NCBI GenBank assembly: GCA_964494205.1
Contig: CAZBRD010000004.1
Coordinates: forward strand, 186,001 to 250,000
Direction of reading: 5' to 3'
Length of the DNA stretch: 64,000 nt
DNA from: JBBTCX01 sp964494205
Lineage (GTDB): Bacteria > Planctomycetota > Phycisphaerae > UBA1845
Shown here: positions 1-8,900 of the stretch, piece after piece
Position numbering within the stretch: position 1 is the first letter of the stretch
Layout of the letters: each line of letters begins with the position of its first letter
Program-made: the position numbers and the translations under genes
The notes under the pieces: model-generated
Databases searched by the model: none
Seen by the model: only the letters and a program-made list of their open reading frames with translations
What the model was told of the DNA's origin: nothing

Positions 1-929
1 TTCCCATGCGCGACGCATTTGCTGTTCTCTTCTTCGTGTCCGTCGGGATGATCTTTGATCCATCGATTCTGCTGCGGGAACCGCTCATGGTGGCTGCGGC
101 GTTGGGAATCATTCTGATCGTGAAACCCCTGGCTGCATTGGCGATCGTTGCGGTCCTTGGATACTCCGCGAAAACGGCGCTGACAGTAGCACTCGGCCTT
201 GCCCAAATCGGTGAGTTTTCGTTCATCCTCTCGGAACTGGCGCGTCGCCATGGTTTGATGGAGGACGCGGGCCACAGCGTTCTCGTCGCCTCCGCGATCA
301 TTTCGATCACGTTGAATCCCGTTTTGTTTCGCTCACTTCCGAGATTGGAAGCGTGGTTGAAGACACGACCGATACTCTGGAAATTACTAAATGGCCGAGC
401 CGAACGACGGGCTGCCGGATCGAAGTTGATTCAAACGATCGACGCAGAAGACTTCGACAACAGTAAAGCCGGACGCGCCATCGTCATTGGATACGGTCCC
501 GTCGGCCGCTCCGTTCATCGATTGTTGCAAGAGGCCAATCTGCACACAGTCGTCATCGATATGAACCTGGACACAGTGTCGGAGCTGAAACGCGAAGGCC
601 AAGCCGCAATCTTCGGCGATGCCTCGCACGAAAGCATCTTGGAACAAGCGGGAGTCAAAGGTGCTGCACATCTGGTCGTCACACTTCCCAACGCAGCCGA
701 TCGAAGTGCGATCGTGGCTGCGGTTCGAAACCTGAACCCAACGGTCCGCATACTCGCGCGGGCACGATATCTGCGAGAAAGGGAAGAGCTCGAAAAGTCG
801 GGTGTTTCAGCCGCCGTGTTTGAAGAAGCTGAAGCAGCCGTCGCGCTCGCGAGACTAGTGCTTGCGGATATGGTGATGCCGGCGGGTGGAACCCGCCCTA
901 TAGATTCTGCGGGTTATTACACCGGTTGA
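1..929 (+). CDS. Kef-type monovalent cation/proton antiporter, C-terminal part (5' end outside window)
   Basis: The visible ~308 residues are the end of a CPA2 antiporter that exchanges K+ or Na+ for protons across the inner membrane. The first ~115 residues are hydrophobic membrane segments and include the family-typical stretch RDAFAVLFFVSVGM and a polar helix with GLAQIGEFSFIL. After a linker, a cytosolic RCK/TrkA-N Rossmann domain starts at about residue 158 with the nucleotide-binding motif GYGPVGRS and an acidic strand end (VVIDMN). This order matches YbaL/RosB-like proteins, which are ~550 residues, so roughly the first half lies upstream of base 1 and the ATG at 6 is internal. The last ~16 codons contain a copy of a dispersed palindromic repeat (881-901). 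It converges on prfA with only 2 bases between the stop codons. Confidence 0.88.
   Translation, partial: PMRDAFAVLFFVSVGMIFDPSILLREPLMVAAALGIILIVKPLAALAIVAVLGYSAKTALTVALGLAQIGEFSFILSELARRHGLMEDAGHSVLVASAIISITLNPVLFRSLPRLEAWLKTRPILWKLLNGRAERRAAGSKLIQTIDAEDFDNSKAGRAIVIGYGPVGRSVHRLLQEANLHTVVIDMNLDTVSELKREGQAAIFGDASHESILEQAGVKGAAHLVVTLPNAADRSAIVAAVRNLNPTVRILARARYLREREELEKSGVSAAVFEEAEAAVALARLVLADMVMPAGGTRPIDSAGYYTG
881..901. repeat. Dispersed palindromic repeat, copy inside the 3' end of the antiporter gene
   Basis: The core GGCGGGTGGAACCCGCCCTA is an inverted repeat (GGCGGGT / ACCCGCC). Near-identical cores occur at 39355-39375 and 39397-39416, and a related GGTGGGTTC..GAACCCACC copy at 36637-36661. 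Here it is translated and forms the final residues (PAGGTRPI) of the antiporter. Confidence 0.6.
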
Positions 930-931
930 TA

Positions 932-2026
932 CTACAGGTTCTTCAACCGCTGTTCCTTATCATATGTCTGCAACGCACCAACGAGTTCATCCAGATCACC
1001 CTGCATGATTTTTTCGAGCGTGTAGAGGTCGAGATTTATGCGGTGGTCTGAAACGCGGTTTTGCGGGTAGTTGTACGTGCGGATGCGCTCGGAGCGGTCG
1101 CCGCTGCCGATCATTGATTTTCGGGCGGAGTCGCGCTCAGCCATTGTTTTCTGCCGTTGGGCATCAAAAAGTCGCGTGAGCATCAATCGGCGAGCTTTGG
1201 CGCGGTTCTTGTGCTGACTCTTTTCATCGCGCATCGAGACGGTGACGCCGGTGGCTTTGTGAACGAGGCGAATAGCTGACGAAACCTTGTTGACGTTCTG
1301 TCCACCTGGACCACCTGCTCGCGAGATGAACTCCTCCACGTCGGTGTCCCAATTGACTTCGATGTTGATCTCTTCGGGTTCAGGCAGAACAGCCACAGTG
1401 GCTGCTGATGTATGGATGCGGCCTTGTGCTTCGGTTTCCGGAACGCGCTGAACGCGGTGCCCGCCGCTTTCGTAACCGAGGAGCATGAAGGCTTCGGGAC
1501 CTTTGACGCTCATCGTAACTTCCTTGAGCCCGCCGATTTCGCCGCCGCCTTGATCCAATACTTCGACGACGAGTCCCTTTTTCTGGCAGAAGCGCAGATA
1601 CATTTCGTAAAGGTCGCGAGCGAAGAGCGCGGCTTCATCGCCGCCGACACCCGCGCGGATTTCAAGGATCACGGATTCGATGGCTGCGTCTTCGTCAGAG
1701 ACGATCGCGCCTTTGAGCGAATCGAGCAGTTCCGTGTGTTGCTGTTGAAGTGGTTCGATCTCGGCCTCGGCGAGGGAGCGCATCTCGGGGTCCTGCGTCT
1801 TATCCGCCAGCATCGTCTGGGCTTCTTCGAGATCGGCGTGGATTTTCTTGAACGTGCGAAACGGATCGACAAGACGACGCAGGCGTCCCAACTCTTTGGC
1901 GATGGCGATGCTCTTGTTCGGGTTGGTGGCAACTTCGGGATCGCCAAGTTGATCGGTGAGAGAGTCGTGCTTCTGCAACAACTCTTCGAGTTTGGATACG
2001 AGGCGATTTTCAACTTCCGTGAGCAT
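932..2026 (-). CDS. prfA: Peptide chain release factor 1
   Basis: Class I release factor that recognises UAA and UAG in the ribosomal A site and triggers peptidyl-tRNA hydrolysis. At 364 residues it has the normal bacterial RF1 length (~360). The catalytic GGQ loop is at residues 241-243 (GGPGGQNVNK), and QGRIHTSAATVAV and SQHKNRAKA are family signatures. The codon-recognition region reads VPET at 195-198, the position of the RF1 PxT tripeptide, rather than RF2 SPF. An N-terminal coiled coil (residues 5-105) is typical. ATG at 2026 is chosen because the family begins there; the ribosome-binding site is weak. The gene lies downstream of rpmE on the same strand, an arrangement common in bacteria, but a strong terminator separates them here. 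Confidence 0.96.
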   Translation of the reverse strand: MLTEVENRLVSKLEELLQKHDSLTDQLGDPEVATNPNKSIAIAKELGRLRRLVDPFRTFKKIHADLEEAQTMLADKTQDPEMRSLAEAEIEPLQQQHTELLDSLKGAIVSDEDAAIESVILEIRAGVGGDEAALFARDLYEMYLRFCQKKGLVVEVLDQGGGEIGGLKEVTMSVKGPEAFMLLGYESGGHRVQRVPETEAQGRIHTSAATVAVLPEPEEINIEVNWDTDVEEFISRAGGPGGQNVNKVSSAIRLVHKATGVTVSMRDEKSQHKNRAKARRLMLTRLFDAQRQKTMAERDSARKSMIGSGDRSERIRTYNYPQNRVSDHRINLDLYTLEKIMQGDLDELVGALQTYDKEQRLKNL

Positions 2027-2242
2027 GGGTTGTTATCCGTGAACAAGTGCCACGAGCTTGGCATTGTGCCCATCGCGGTCTGGTCAATTACAGTTCATAT
2101 CGGTTGAGCGTTTGAAGTTTCGCTACTGTCTGAATCATCCGGGCCCTGATATTTCTTAACCTATAGTCGCAGCCACTCATGTTACTTTGCTTGCGGAAAG
2201 GGCTCTGCTACGCACACAAATCAAATAGCGAACACCGTTCAG

Positions 2243-2282
2243 GCAAAAAAACACGCGCGCCGGTTTGAATCGGACGCGCGTG
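2243..2282 (-). terminator. Intrinsic terminator after rpmE
   Basis: Read on the minus strand, a GC-rich hairpin (CACGCGCGTCCG ... GGCGCGCGTG) is followed at once by seven T residues. It sits 24 bases past the rpmE stop and should end that transcript before prfA. Confidence 0.85.
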
Positions 2283-2305
2283 AGCTTGAGATTCGTATTT
2301 CGATG

Positions 2306-2560
2306 CTAACGACGAGCGGGCTTAGCCGGCTCCTTCTTGGGCTTGGCTGCAAAGTACTCGCCTCCGAACTTCTTGGTGAAACGATCGACGCGACCCAACG
2401 TGTCGAGGATCTTGCCGCCGCTGCCATCCTTGAAAAACGGGTGGCAGGACGAGCAGATTTCGACCTTGATCTCAGGCTGCGTGCTGCGCGTCTCCCAGGA
2501 TGAACCGCAACCACAATGGACTTTGCAAGCGACGTACTTCGGATGGATGTTCTTTTTCAT
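2306..2560 (-). CDS. rpmE: 50S ribosomal protein L31 (bL31)
   Basis: Protein of the large ribosomal subunit. The 84 residues include the L31 opening MKKNIHPKY, a zinc-binding cysteine set (CKVHC near residues 12-16, CSSC near 36-39) and the conserved HPFFKD and VDRFTKKFG stretches, so this is the zinc-binding (C+) form. The short Lys/Ala/Pro-rich tail (KPKKEPAKPARR) is an extension beyond the usual ~70 residues. The ATG at 2560 is preferred to an upstream in-frame start because the family begins at MKKN and a GAGAG-like ribosome site lies just ahead. Confidence 0.96.
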   Translation of the reverse strand: MKKNIHPKYVACKVHCGCGSSWETRSTQPEIKVEICSSCHPFFKDGSGGKILDTLGRVDRFTKKFGGEYFAAKPKKEPAKPARR

Positions 2561-2731
2561 GGCAATTCTCTCGTTTTCTCGCCGACGTGGCGAGCGAAGT
2601 AGTATAGCGGGGGAACGATGCAATTCAAGGACCAACGGGTTGCAAGTGTCGACCGAAGAAAAGATGGCCTCCGCGATTCAAAGTGCCGAATGGCGAATAT
2701 TAACCGACGAGAAACCGACCCTCAGCCAAAA

Positions 2732-2761
2732 GAAGCGGGCAACCGTAATCGGTTGCCCGCG
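2732..2761 (-). terminator. Intrinsic terminator after the prepilin-like gene
   Basis: Perfect 11-bp hairpin (GCGGGCAACCG, 4-base loop, complementary arm) at 2736-2761. On the minus strand it is followed by TTCTTTT, 55 bases beyond the stop of the gene at 2816. Confidence 0.75.
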
Positions 2762-2815
2762 AGAGAGTTAGGCTATTTTCACGATGGCAAGCGAACTCGC
2801 CGACGATCATTCCTT

Positions 2816-3961
2816 TTACGGAACCAGACCAGTGCCAACGCAGTCTTCGTATTCGGCTCGCTGGCCAATCTGACCGAAGCTGTGGGCTGACAGGTGAGTC
2901 TCAACGCGCGGGGCTGGGAGCGTGTCTTTCTGCCAACCGTCGCCGCGGACGATGATGCACTTGATGTCTTCCCAGTTACGGCCTTCGGGAGAATCATCGA
3001 ACCATTCCCAGCGATAGTGGGCTGTGTAACCCTGAGCATCCGGCGGGCCAACTACGACCTTCTGGTACGCGCCGTGCCCATCAGTGAAAACACGGTTGTA
3101 TGTCCAGTTCTGGTTGTGCCATCCGCGCATTTGTTTGGTCGGACCTACACTGATGCCTTCAGTGTCATCACACGGGTCGTTCTTGGCAGCCCACGCCCAG
3201 CGACCGATGTTCTCTTCAAAAAAGAGAGTGCGCGACGGATTCGGAATTCGTGACATCGGGCGCATGTAAGGCGAGTTGCTGAAAATCGGCTTCGGTTGCA
3301 AGTAGTGAACCTGGACATCGTTCCACGGATTGAATGTCATGAAAATGTTCGCGGCGTAACTGGTGCCAAAGTGATCGTACGATGAACGCTCGCCTTTGTC
3401 CGCGTTGATCCAATCCGCGCAGTGGCCGGCTCGCGGTGGTCCGTCGTCGCCCGGGCACTTGTATAGATCAAGATCAAGCTTTGTGTCTCTAAGGGCACCA
3501 GTCAAATTAAACGGCGCGCGATAGTTTTCCAAACCTTGCGGATAGAGCAGATCGTTGAGCGGGCGCTCAGCGGGACCGAAGCCGTACTTCGTTCCGAACC
3601 GCCTGCTGTTTTCCGGTTTTGCAGGACCATTGTACGGTCCGCCAACGCCGGCCTTTCCGCCCCACTGATAAGCACCGATGAACGAAATATTCGACGGCGT
3701 CTGCAACTGGAATGCCCAGTGATATGGAATTCCCCAGCCGTTGGGGTCGTCCGCCTCGTACGCCTTAGCGGTTGTTCCGATGTTCTTGATATGATTCAAG
3801 CACACCGATCGCTTGCCTTGATTGCGCGCGCTCTGCAACGAAGGCAGCAGGATGGAAATCAGCAGCGCAATGATGGCAATGACGACAAGCAATTCAATAA
3901 GGGTGAACGCGCTTTGTTTGGACTTCCTACTCTTGACGAAGGATGAATAACGATCCGACAT
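2816..3961 (-). CDS. Prepilin-type N-terminal cleavage/methylation protein (DUF1559-like)
   Basis: A pseudopilin-like surface protein of a type expanded in Planctomycetes; the exact role is unknown. Residues ~15-40 carry a type IV prepilin signal, FTLIELLVVIAIIALLISIL, with the conserved Glu five residues after the predicted cleavage site. The remaining ~340 residues form the globular part, with a late motif resembling the family H-x9-DG (WHNQNW ... FTDGHGAY). ATG at 3961 is chosen because a perfect GGAGG lies 9 bases upstream, which excludes ~33 upstream in-frame codons. Such proteins are presumably processed by a prepilin peptidase; none is seen in the window. It stands alone, with its own terminator downstream. 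Confidence 0.9.
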   Translation of the reverse strand: MSDRYSSFVKSRKSKQSAFTLIELLVVIAIIALLISILLPSLQSARNQGKRSVCLNHIKNIGTTAKAYEADDPNGWGIPYHWAFQLQTPSNISFIGAYQWGGKAGVGGPYNGPAKPENSRRFGTKYGFGPAERPLNDLLYPQGLENYRAPFNLTGALRDTKLDLDLYKCPGDDGPPRAGHCADWINADKGERSSYDHFGTSYAANIFMTFNPWNDVQVHYLQPKPIFSNSPYMRPMSRIPNPSRTLFFEENIGRWAWAAKNDPCDDTEGISVGPTKQMRGWHNQNWTYNRVFTDGHGAYQKVVVGPPDAQGYTAHYRWEWFDDSPEGRNWEDIKCIIVRGDGWQKDTLPAPRVETHLSAHSFGQIGQRAEYEDCVGTGLVP

Positions 3962-4185
3962 TATTAGACCTCCGGGCACGTGAGTGCCAGATTCAGGCAC
4001 CTGGACTTGGAGGCTTCCCCGATCCCGACACCAGGCCAATCCGCCTCCCCAGTACCACAAAGGCTGAATGTATCAGACCTTGCTGTTCTTGCACAATGGG
4101 GAAACAGAGGTTTTGACAAAACGCGCAAAGATTTCACATCTATGGTTTGTGCAAATGCACAAGATTCGTGCCAGAGCTGATTTTG

Positions 4186-4959
4186 TCAGCGCACAGGCGC
4201 AGGCTGTGAGTTTTTTGTAACCGACTCGACCCGACGCTCCTCCACCAGCGCGCTGAACAGCATCAGCGTTTTGTTGCTGATCTTCGCGGAGATCGTGCTG
4301 CACAGCTCTTCGATTTCCCACACACCGTCACGCAGTTGCTTGTCGGTCACGTCTCGACCGACGAAAGCCGCGACAGCCGAAATCAGAGTAAGCATATCGA
4401 GGCAGTAATCCAGGTATTTTCCCATCAGGAATGCGCTCGTGCCGATGGCGCCTAGTTCGGGCGTAACTTCCGTGCTGCGATCGTCGGGACGAACGACTCG
4501 CTCGGGGTCTTTGTGCATCTGAAGAAGTTGCGTGACGTGAACGAGGTCGCGAAGCCTGCCAAGAAAAAGCAACATGCGGCGACGTTTGATCCACGGTTCG
4601 ATACGGAATAGAAAGAACGCACCGATGGAGAGAAAGATGACATCGTTAATCCCCGACTCTACAAGCTGCGCGAGGTCGACGAGGCTGGCGGGTTTGTAAT
4701 TCAGGTTTAGTTGATACACCGCGAATATGAGCCCTCCGGCGATGGCCAACGCTATGACGACGAACACCAAGCGCAACGCCATGAAGCGCCGGCAATAGGC
4801 TCGGGTTTCCGATGGCGCGTTGCCGACAAGGACGCGAAGCCACGACGCGTTATTGAGCAGACTTGATGTCGGAAAGCGAGCGCGGATACGCGACTCAAGT
4901 GAGGCCGCCGCATCGGCAAGCCCCTTGGCCCCAATTGAAATCTCGATGGTCTGATCCAT
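4186..4959 (-). CDS. Membrane protein of unknown function
   Basis: 257 residues, family not recognised. A soluble N-terminal ~60 residues is followed by two clear membrane segments (about 65-88 and 102-117), then a basic stretch (KRRRM) and a cytosolic-looking helical region with a moderately hydrophobic helix near 190-205. The start lies 15 bases after the stop of the exported NTF2-like gene upstream, so the two are probably co-transcribed. No catalytic motif was visible. Confidence 0.7.
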   Translation of the reverse strand: MDQTIEISIGAKGLADAAASLESRIRARFPTSSLLNNASWLRVLVGNAPSETRAYCRRFMALRLVFVVIALAIAGGLIFAVYQLNLNYKPASLVDLAQLVESGINDVIFLSIGAFFLFRIEPWIKRRRMLLFLGRLRDLVHVTQLLQMHKDPERVVRPDDRSTEVTPELGAIGTSAFLMGKYLDYCLDMLTLISAVAAFVGRDVTDKQLRDGVWEIEELCSTISAKISNKTLMLFSALVEERRVESVTKNSQPAPVR

Positions 4960-4974
4960 TCGCGTGGCGAGAGT

Positions 4975-5469
4975 CTACTTGGAATCAGCGTTCCACATGT
5001 CGTGGATCGCTTTCCACGTGTTATCTTTTTGCAACTTCCACGTGCACAAATATTTTCCCTTTTCAGTGACTTGCTTTCCGTCTGGCCCCTTAAGAGATGC
5101 TTCGTATGTTCCCGCGGTGAAGCCCAGATCGCCGCTCTTAGCCACTTCGGCGTACGTTGTTTTCCAAGAGATGTCGAACGTCGGGTCGGCGAAGTACGCC
5201 GCCCAGACTTTCTTGGCAGCCGCCCGACCAACGGAGACTGGCTCGTTGGGTGGGTACGCGACGGCGTCCTCAGCGTAAAAGGATGCCACTTTTGCGGCGT
5301 CGCGCGTTGCGGCCGTTTTCGACCAGTCGTCGTCAAGTTTCGCCAACGCCTTGCCGCCCGCGTCGATTTCGGAGGCAGCGGAGGCCGATCGCAGATAGGC
5401 CGACGCGCCAACAGCAGTCACAACGAGCAACGAACAGGGGATGAGACGGCTTATCGAAATTCGGTTCAT
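4975..5469 (-). CDS. Exported SnoaL/DUF4440-like (NTF2 fold) protein
   Basis: 164 residues with an N-terminal signal peptide (MNRISISRLIPCSLLVV... ending near ASA) and a ~125-residue NTF2-like domain. DDDWSKTAATRDAAKVASFY is typical of the first helix in the SgcJ/EcaC/DUF4440 group, and TYEASLKGPDG plus GKYLCTWKLQ are the following beta strands. Proteins of this group are often annotated as ketosteroid isomerase-like, but no enzyme activity can be inferred here. A strong GAGGAG ribosome site precedes the ATG at 5469. It is probably the first gene of a two-gene unit with the membrane protein at 4186-4959. Confidence 0.8.
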   Translation of the reverse strand: MNRISISRLIPCSLLVVTAVGASAYLRSASAASEIDAGGKALAKLDDDWSKTAATRDAAKVASFYAEDAVAYPPNEPVSVGRAAAKKVWAAYFADPTFDISWKTTYAEVAKSGDLGFTAGTYEASLKGPDGKQVTEKGKYLCTWKLQKDNTWKAIHDMWNADSK

Positions 5470-5935
5470 TTTCCTGGCTCCTCGAAGAGTGATTGGTTCG
5501 CTACTTGTCGAATGGCGAAGCGATCATTCGCAACACCGTCTCCGCACGAGTTTTCGAGGGGCATTCTACTCGGCCATCGAAACGTATCTACAAGCGATGA
5601 GAAGTAGCGCATTCCGGTGGTTGGTCCGGAAGGTCGAGACAATTATTGAGATTCTCGCTCCCGCCAGTGCACCTCGGTGGTCCTGAAATCACTCTCGTTG
5701 CTCAGTGTTCCGCGAAGGCATGGAAGAGCAACCCTTCGTGTGAGCCCCCAAAGCACCGCTTCCTAGCCCTTGGACAAGTAATCGCCGATGAGTCGAAAAT
5801 AGAGCCGGATCTGAACCTGACCCTTTCATTTCAGGCGTGGAACGCCTTTGTTCAACACCGGCACGGCGATATGATTATTCCCCAAGCCGATAAGAAACGG
5901 GGTCGAATAACCAACAAAGCAAGGAAATACGCCTC
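5470..5935. other. Intergenic region between divergent genes, no gene seen
   Basis: This 466-base stretch separates the divergent 4975-5469 and 5936-7102 genes and must hold both promoters. I see no convincing -10/-35 pair, RNA gene or repeat. An open frame at 5646-5945 lacks coding character and a ribosome site. Confidence 0.5.
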
Positions 5936-7102
5936 ATGTGTTTAGATTGCGTTACCCGTCTGCGAAGATTCTGCACTCTCTTGGGTGTGATCTTGGCCAT
6001 TCACTGCACTCTTGCGCTTGCGGCCGAACCAACACCCTCGACAAAACCCGACGAAGCGGTAACCGAACCACAGGCGAACGAAACAGGCGAATATGTTCCC
6101 GAGAAGGGCGAGGTCGGTGACGACGAGTTCAGCGCGCATGGATTCAATGTCTTGCGCGTCGAGAGTGAGGACAAGATCGTCGTACCTGCGGCGCAGGCGG
6201 ACGCGGTTTGGAAATACCTGATCGAAAAGTACGTCACCAACATCGAGACGCTCAAGGAAATCGACCCGACATTGACGGCCTACTTCAGCGAGGAACTTTT
6301 TCGAGATACCTATTACGACACGCCATCGTTGCAAGTTTCGGCAATGCAATCTGGCGTGCGACATCGCCGCCGCGTCAACCTGACCAATCCCAACGATCGC
6401 AAGAGCGGCCGCGAGTTGATGCAGATTAAAGTCAGCAATATTTCGTCTCGAGCGATGGAGCGAGGCGAACTGAAATACGAAATTGAGTACAACTCGAAGG
6501 TTAAGACGGAAGAAGATGCGCACCCGATGCTGGGAATCGTTAAGGCAGAGCATCGCGCGGACTTCAAGCAGCAACTGGGAAAGCTGGGCGTCGATCCCTT
6601 TGCCATGCGTGAGATCCTGACGATCGATGACATTCGGCGGCGCGTCTACGTCTTGAGCAACGGCAAGTCGTTTATTTCCATTTCGCATGACACCGCTAGC
6701 TCCGACAAGATGTGGGCGAAGTTTCGCCTAGTCGAGATTGAGCCGGAACTGAACGAAATCGCATTTACCGAAGGCGACGTAACCAAGCGGAACCGCATGC
6801 GCGAAATCGGAACAAACATTTCAAAGGACTTGATGGAGAAGTTCCCCGATCTGAAGCGCGACCTGACGCCCAAATACAACAAAGCACTGTTCTCATTCGA
6901 ATCGCAAATCCCGGCCCTTCGATTCCTGATCAAGATGGACCTGGATAATTATGAAGGCGTCATCGGAATTGGCGCCGTCAGCATGGGCGCAGTCGTTATG
7001 GCAATCGTCGTGGCCGTGCGCTTGGCTCGGAAGAAGGGCAAAACGGGCGGCGCGCCGCCAAGCAGGTACATGAAGTCGCAAACCGTAGGCACGTCGGCCT
7101 GA
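5936..7102 (+). CDS. Exported, membrane-anchored CYTH/triphosphate-tunnel-like protein
   Basis: 388 residues. A signal peptide (residues 1-30, ending ALAA) is followed by an acidic, Pro/Thr-rich linker. A domain from about 70 to 320 carries features of the CYTH / triphosphate tunnel metalloenzyme fold (also found in VTC polyphosphate polymerases): ExExK at 76-80 (ESEDK), YYDTPSL at 127-133, GVRHRRRV at 140-147, QIKV at 163-166, EIEYN, and a late LVEIEPEL strand. The fold normally hydrolyses or polymerises triphosphates with metal ions. A single membrane helix lies near 340-362 and a basic tail (RLARKKGK) follows, so the domain is predicted outside the cytoplasm with a short inner tail. Start: AAGGAA about 10 bases before the ATG. 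Substrate and activity are unknown. Confidence 0.75.
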   Translation: MCLDCVTRLRRFCTLLGVILAIHCTLALAAEPTPSTKPDEAVTEPQANETGEYVPEKGEVGDDEFSAHGFNVLRVESEDKIVVPAAQADAVWKYLIEKYVTNIETLKEIDPTLTAYFSEELFRDTYYDTPSLQVSAMQSGVRHRRRVNLTNPNDRKSGRELMQIKVSNISSRAMERGELKYEIEYNSKVKTEEDAHPMLGIVKAEHRADFKQQLGKLGVDPFAMREILTIDDIRRRVYVLSNGKSFISISHDTASSDKMWAKFRLVEIEPELNEIAFTEGDVTKRNRMREIGTNISKDLMEKFPDLKRDLTPKYNKALFSFESQIPALRFLIKMDLDNYEGVIGIGAVSMGAVVMAIVVAVRLARKKGKTGGAPPSRYMKSQTVGTSA

Positions 7103-7165
7103 GGGATCACATCGAAGTAAGTCAATGAGGTCGCCGATAGCGTCGTCGGCTTGCGTCGCACTGCG

Positions 7166-7849
7166 CTACTCAACGCGTTGCGGCGCGTAGAGCCCGACCA
7201 GACGCGAAATCAAAATTGCCACGTAGAACAGCCCGGTGGTCGCTTCAAATACGGCCAGCAACCTCGCGGTGCTGGCTACGGGCACAATGTCACCAAATCC
7301 AACCGTGCCCATCACTCCAAAGCTGAAGTAAACCGCGGTGAACCCGTTCATCGTTTGCCCCGCCGATGAGACGTTGTACTGAAACGCGCTCGGCTGCAGC
7401 TTGGAAATGAGCAGATAGAGAGACGCCCAAATAATCACCATCAACAGATAACCTGCGATTCCCGCGCTGAGCACCTCCGTGTCCACGCGCGGCGCGCGAA
7501 AGATGAAGACCATCAGTTGCAGAAAAACGATCGTCAGGCACGGAATTCCAAACATGATGTACAGGCCCGGCGGCAAGACACCTGGTTGAAAATGATCAAA
7601 CCAACGAGTCGCCACCGCGAAAACGGCGAGACCGAGCGTGACCGCAAACAACCTTCGCTTCGTCTTCGTTACCCAGGCCGCCCAAAGGAAAACGATCGTC
7701 ACCATTGAGATCTGAATCAGGTCACCCGCCGGCAAGTTTAATTCGACGAAACTCGTCGCGATAATCAGAAGCGTCAGTGCGATCAGCAGGCCGCGCATGA
7801 TAAAACGGTTTGAAGGTGCTTCAATGCGATTCTCCAGCTCGGAATGCAT
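7166..7849 (-). CDS. Potassium channel-like protein (Ion_trans_2 pore)
   Basis: About 227 residues with membrane segments near residues 18-35, 45-62, 66-84, 95-117 and 132-150. A canonical pore loop then leads to a selectivity filter, GTVGFGD, and a final inner helix. The filter is the TVGYG type with Phe for Tyr, seen in many bacterial K+ channels. No regulatory RCK domain is attached. The ATG at 7849 is preferred because AGGA lies 6 bases upstream; an in-frame ATG at 7867 has a poorer site. It converges on the CYTH-like gene with 63 bases between stops. K+ selectivity is inferred from the filter only. Confidence 0.88.
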   Translation of the reverse strand: MHSELENRIEAPSNRFIMRGLLIALTLLIIATSFVELNLPAGDLIQISMVTIVFLWAAWVTKTKRRLFAVTLGLAVFAVATRWFDHFQPGVLPPGLYIMFGIPCLTIVFLQLMVFIFRAPRVDTEVLSAGIAGYLLMVIIWASLYLLISKLQPSAFQYNVSSAGQTMNGFTAVYFSFGVMGTVGFGDIVPVASTARLLAVFEATTGLFYVAILISRLVGLYAPQRVE

Positions 7850-7946
7850 ACTTTTTCCTAATTCCATATCAATCCCAAATCTAACTTACTGGTCGAAAAT
7901 AGTACCACCGTGGATCTCTTCCCCGTTCCGCGTTAGCGCCCAAGCA

Positions 7947-8900
7947 TCAGTGTACAGCCAGCAATCTCTCGACATGAATGGCCACAGAATTGGCCAGGGC
8001 GTTCAGGTCATAACCGCCCTCCAACAGGCTCACGACACGAGCCCGGCAATGCGTTTCAGCCACCTGCATCAGCGCGTCTGTCATCCATGCGAAGGATTCC
8101 GTATCAAGCGATTGATTCCCGAGCGGGTCGTCGCGATGCGCATCAAACCCCGCGGAAATGAGCAGAAATTCAGGACAGAACTTGTCCAGCGCAGGCAGCA
8201 CCTGTTCGTCAAACGCCTTGCGATATTCAGCGTCGCCACTGGAAGGCAGCATGGGAATGTTGATCGTGAAGCCTTCGCCCGCGCCCTTGCCGCGTTCGTG
8301 GGCATAGCCGGTGCCAGGGTATGTCACTCCCGGCTGGCCGTGCAGGCTGATAAACAGGACGCGCGCGTCGGACTCGAACGAGTGCTGCGTGGCGTTGCCA
8401 TGGTGAACGTCCCAATCGACGATCGCGACGCGCGACAACCCGTGTTTATCGACGAGATGTTGGGCAGCGATAGCAATGTTATTGAACAGGCAGAAACCCA
8501 TCGATCGGGTGCGCTCGGCGTGGTGACCCGGCGGTCGAATGACACAGAAAGCATTCGTCAGCTCGCCCGCCATCACGCGATCCACCGCGTTGATCGCCGC
8601 ACCCGCAGCCATGCGAGCAATCTCGAAGCTGGCCGGACAGATGGCGCTATCGGGAACGTCAATAAAGCTGCGTCCCTGCGAACACGCGAGATCAACGCGG
8701 TCGATGTATTCGCGGGCGTGGATGCGCTCGACGAGCCTTAGCTCAATGGGTGTTGCATGAATTGGCCGGCATTTCTCGACAAGCCCGCGCTTCATAAGTT
8801 CGGCTTCGATAGCAACGACTCGCTCGGGTCGCTCGGGGTGATTCGGACCGGTGAGGTGGTCGCGAAAGCGAGAATCGAGGACAAGGCCAGTCTGGGTCAT
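7947..8900 (-). CDS. Histone deacetylase family protein (class II-like amidohydrolase)
   Basis: Zinc amidohydrolase of the arginase/deacetylase fold. Bacterial members remove acyl groups from proteins, polyamines or acetoin-related substrates. All catalytic landmarks are present in the 317 residues: RPPGHH (His126-His127), DWDVHHGN (Asp164 and His166 as zinc ligands), SAGFDAHRDDPLG (Asp253, third ligand) and the transition-state Tyr in LEGGYD (297). HPERPER near residue 22 is also typical. ATG at 8900 is used; a TTG 18 bases upstream is the alternative. No signal peptide, so cytosolic. It is alone between a channel gene and citrate synthase, so context does not identify the substrate. Confidence 0.93.
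   Translation of the reverse strand: MTQTGLVLDSRFRDHLTGPNHPERPERVVAIEAELMKRGLVEKCRPIHATPIELRLVERIHAREYIDRVDLACSQGRSFIDVPDSAICPASFEIARMAAGAAINAVDRVMAGELTNAFCVIRPPGHHAERTRSMGFCLFNNIAIAAQHLVDKHGLSRVAIVDWDVHHGNATQHSFESDARVLFISLHGQPGVTYPGTGYAHERGKGAGEGFTINIPMLPSSGDAEYRKAFDEQVLPALDKFCPEFLLISAGFDAHRDDPLGNQSLDTESFAWMTDALMQVAETHCRARVVSLLEGGYDLNALANSVAIHVERLLAVH

Noticed and set aside
5646..5945. Plus-strand frame upstream of the CYTH-like gene
   Set aside because: No ribosome site or coding bias, and it overlaps the real start at 5936.
7797..8741. Long plus-strand open frame over the deacetylase gene
   Set aside because: Antisense to a gene with complete catalytic motifs; the composition is that of a reverse-strand shadow.
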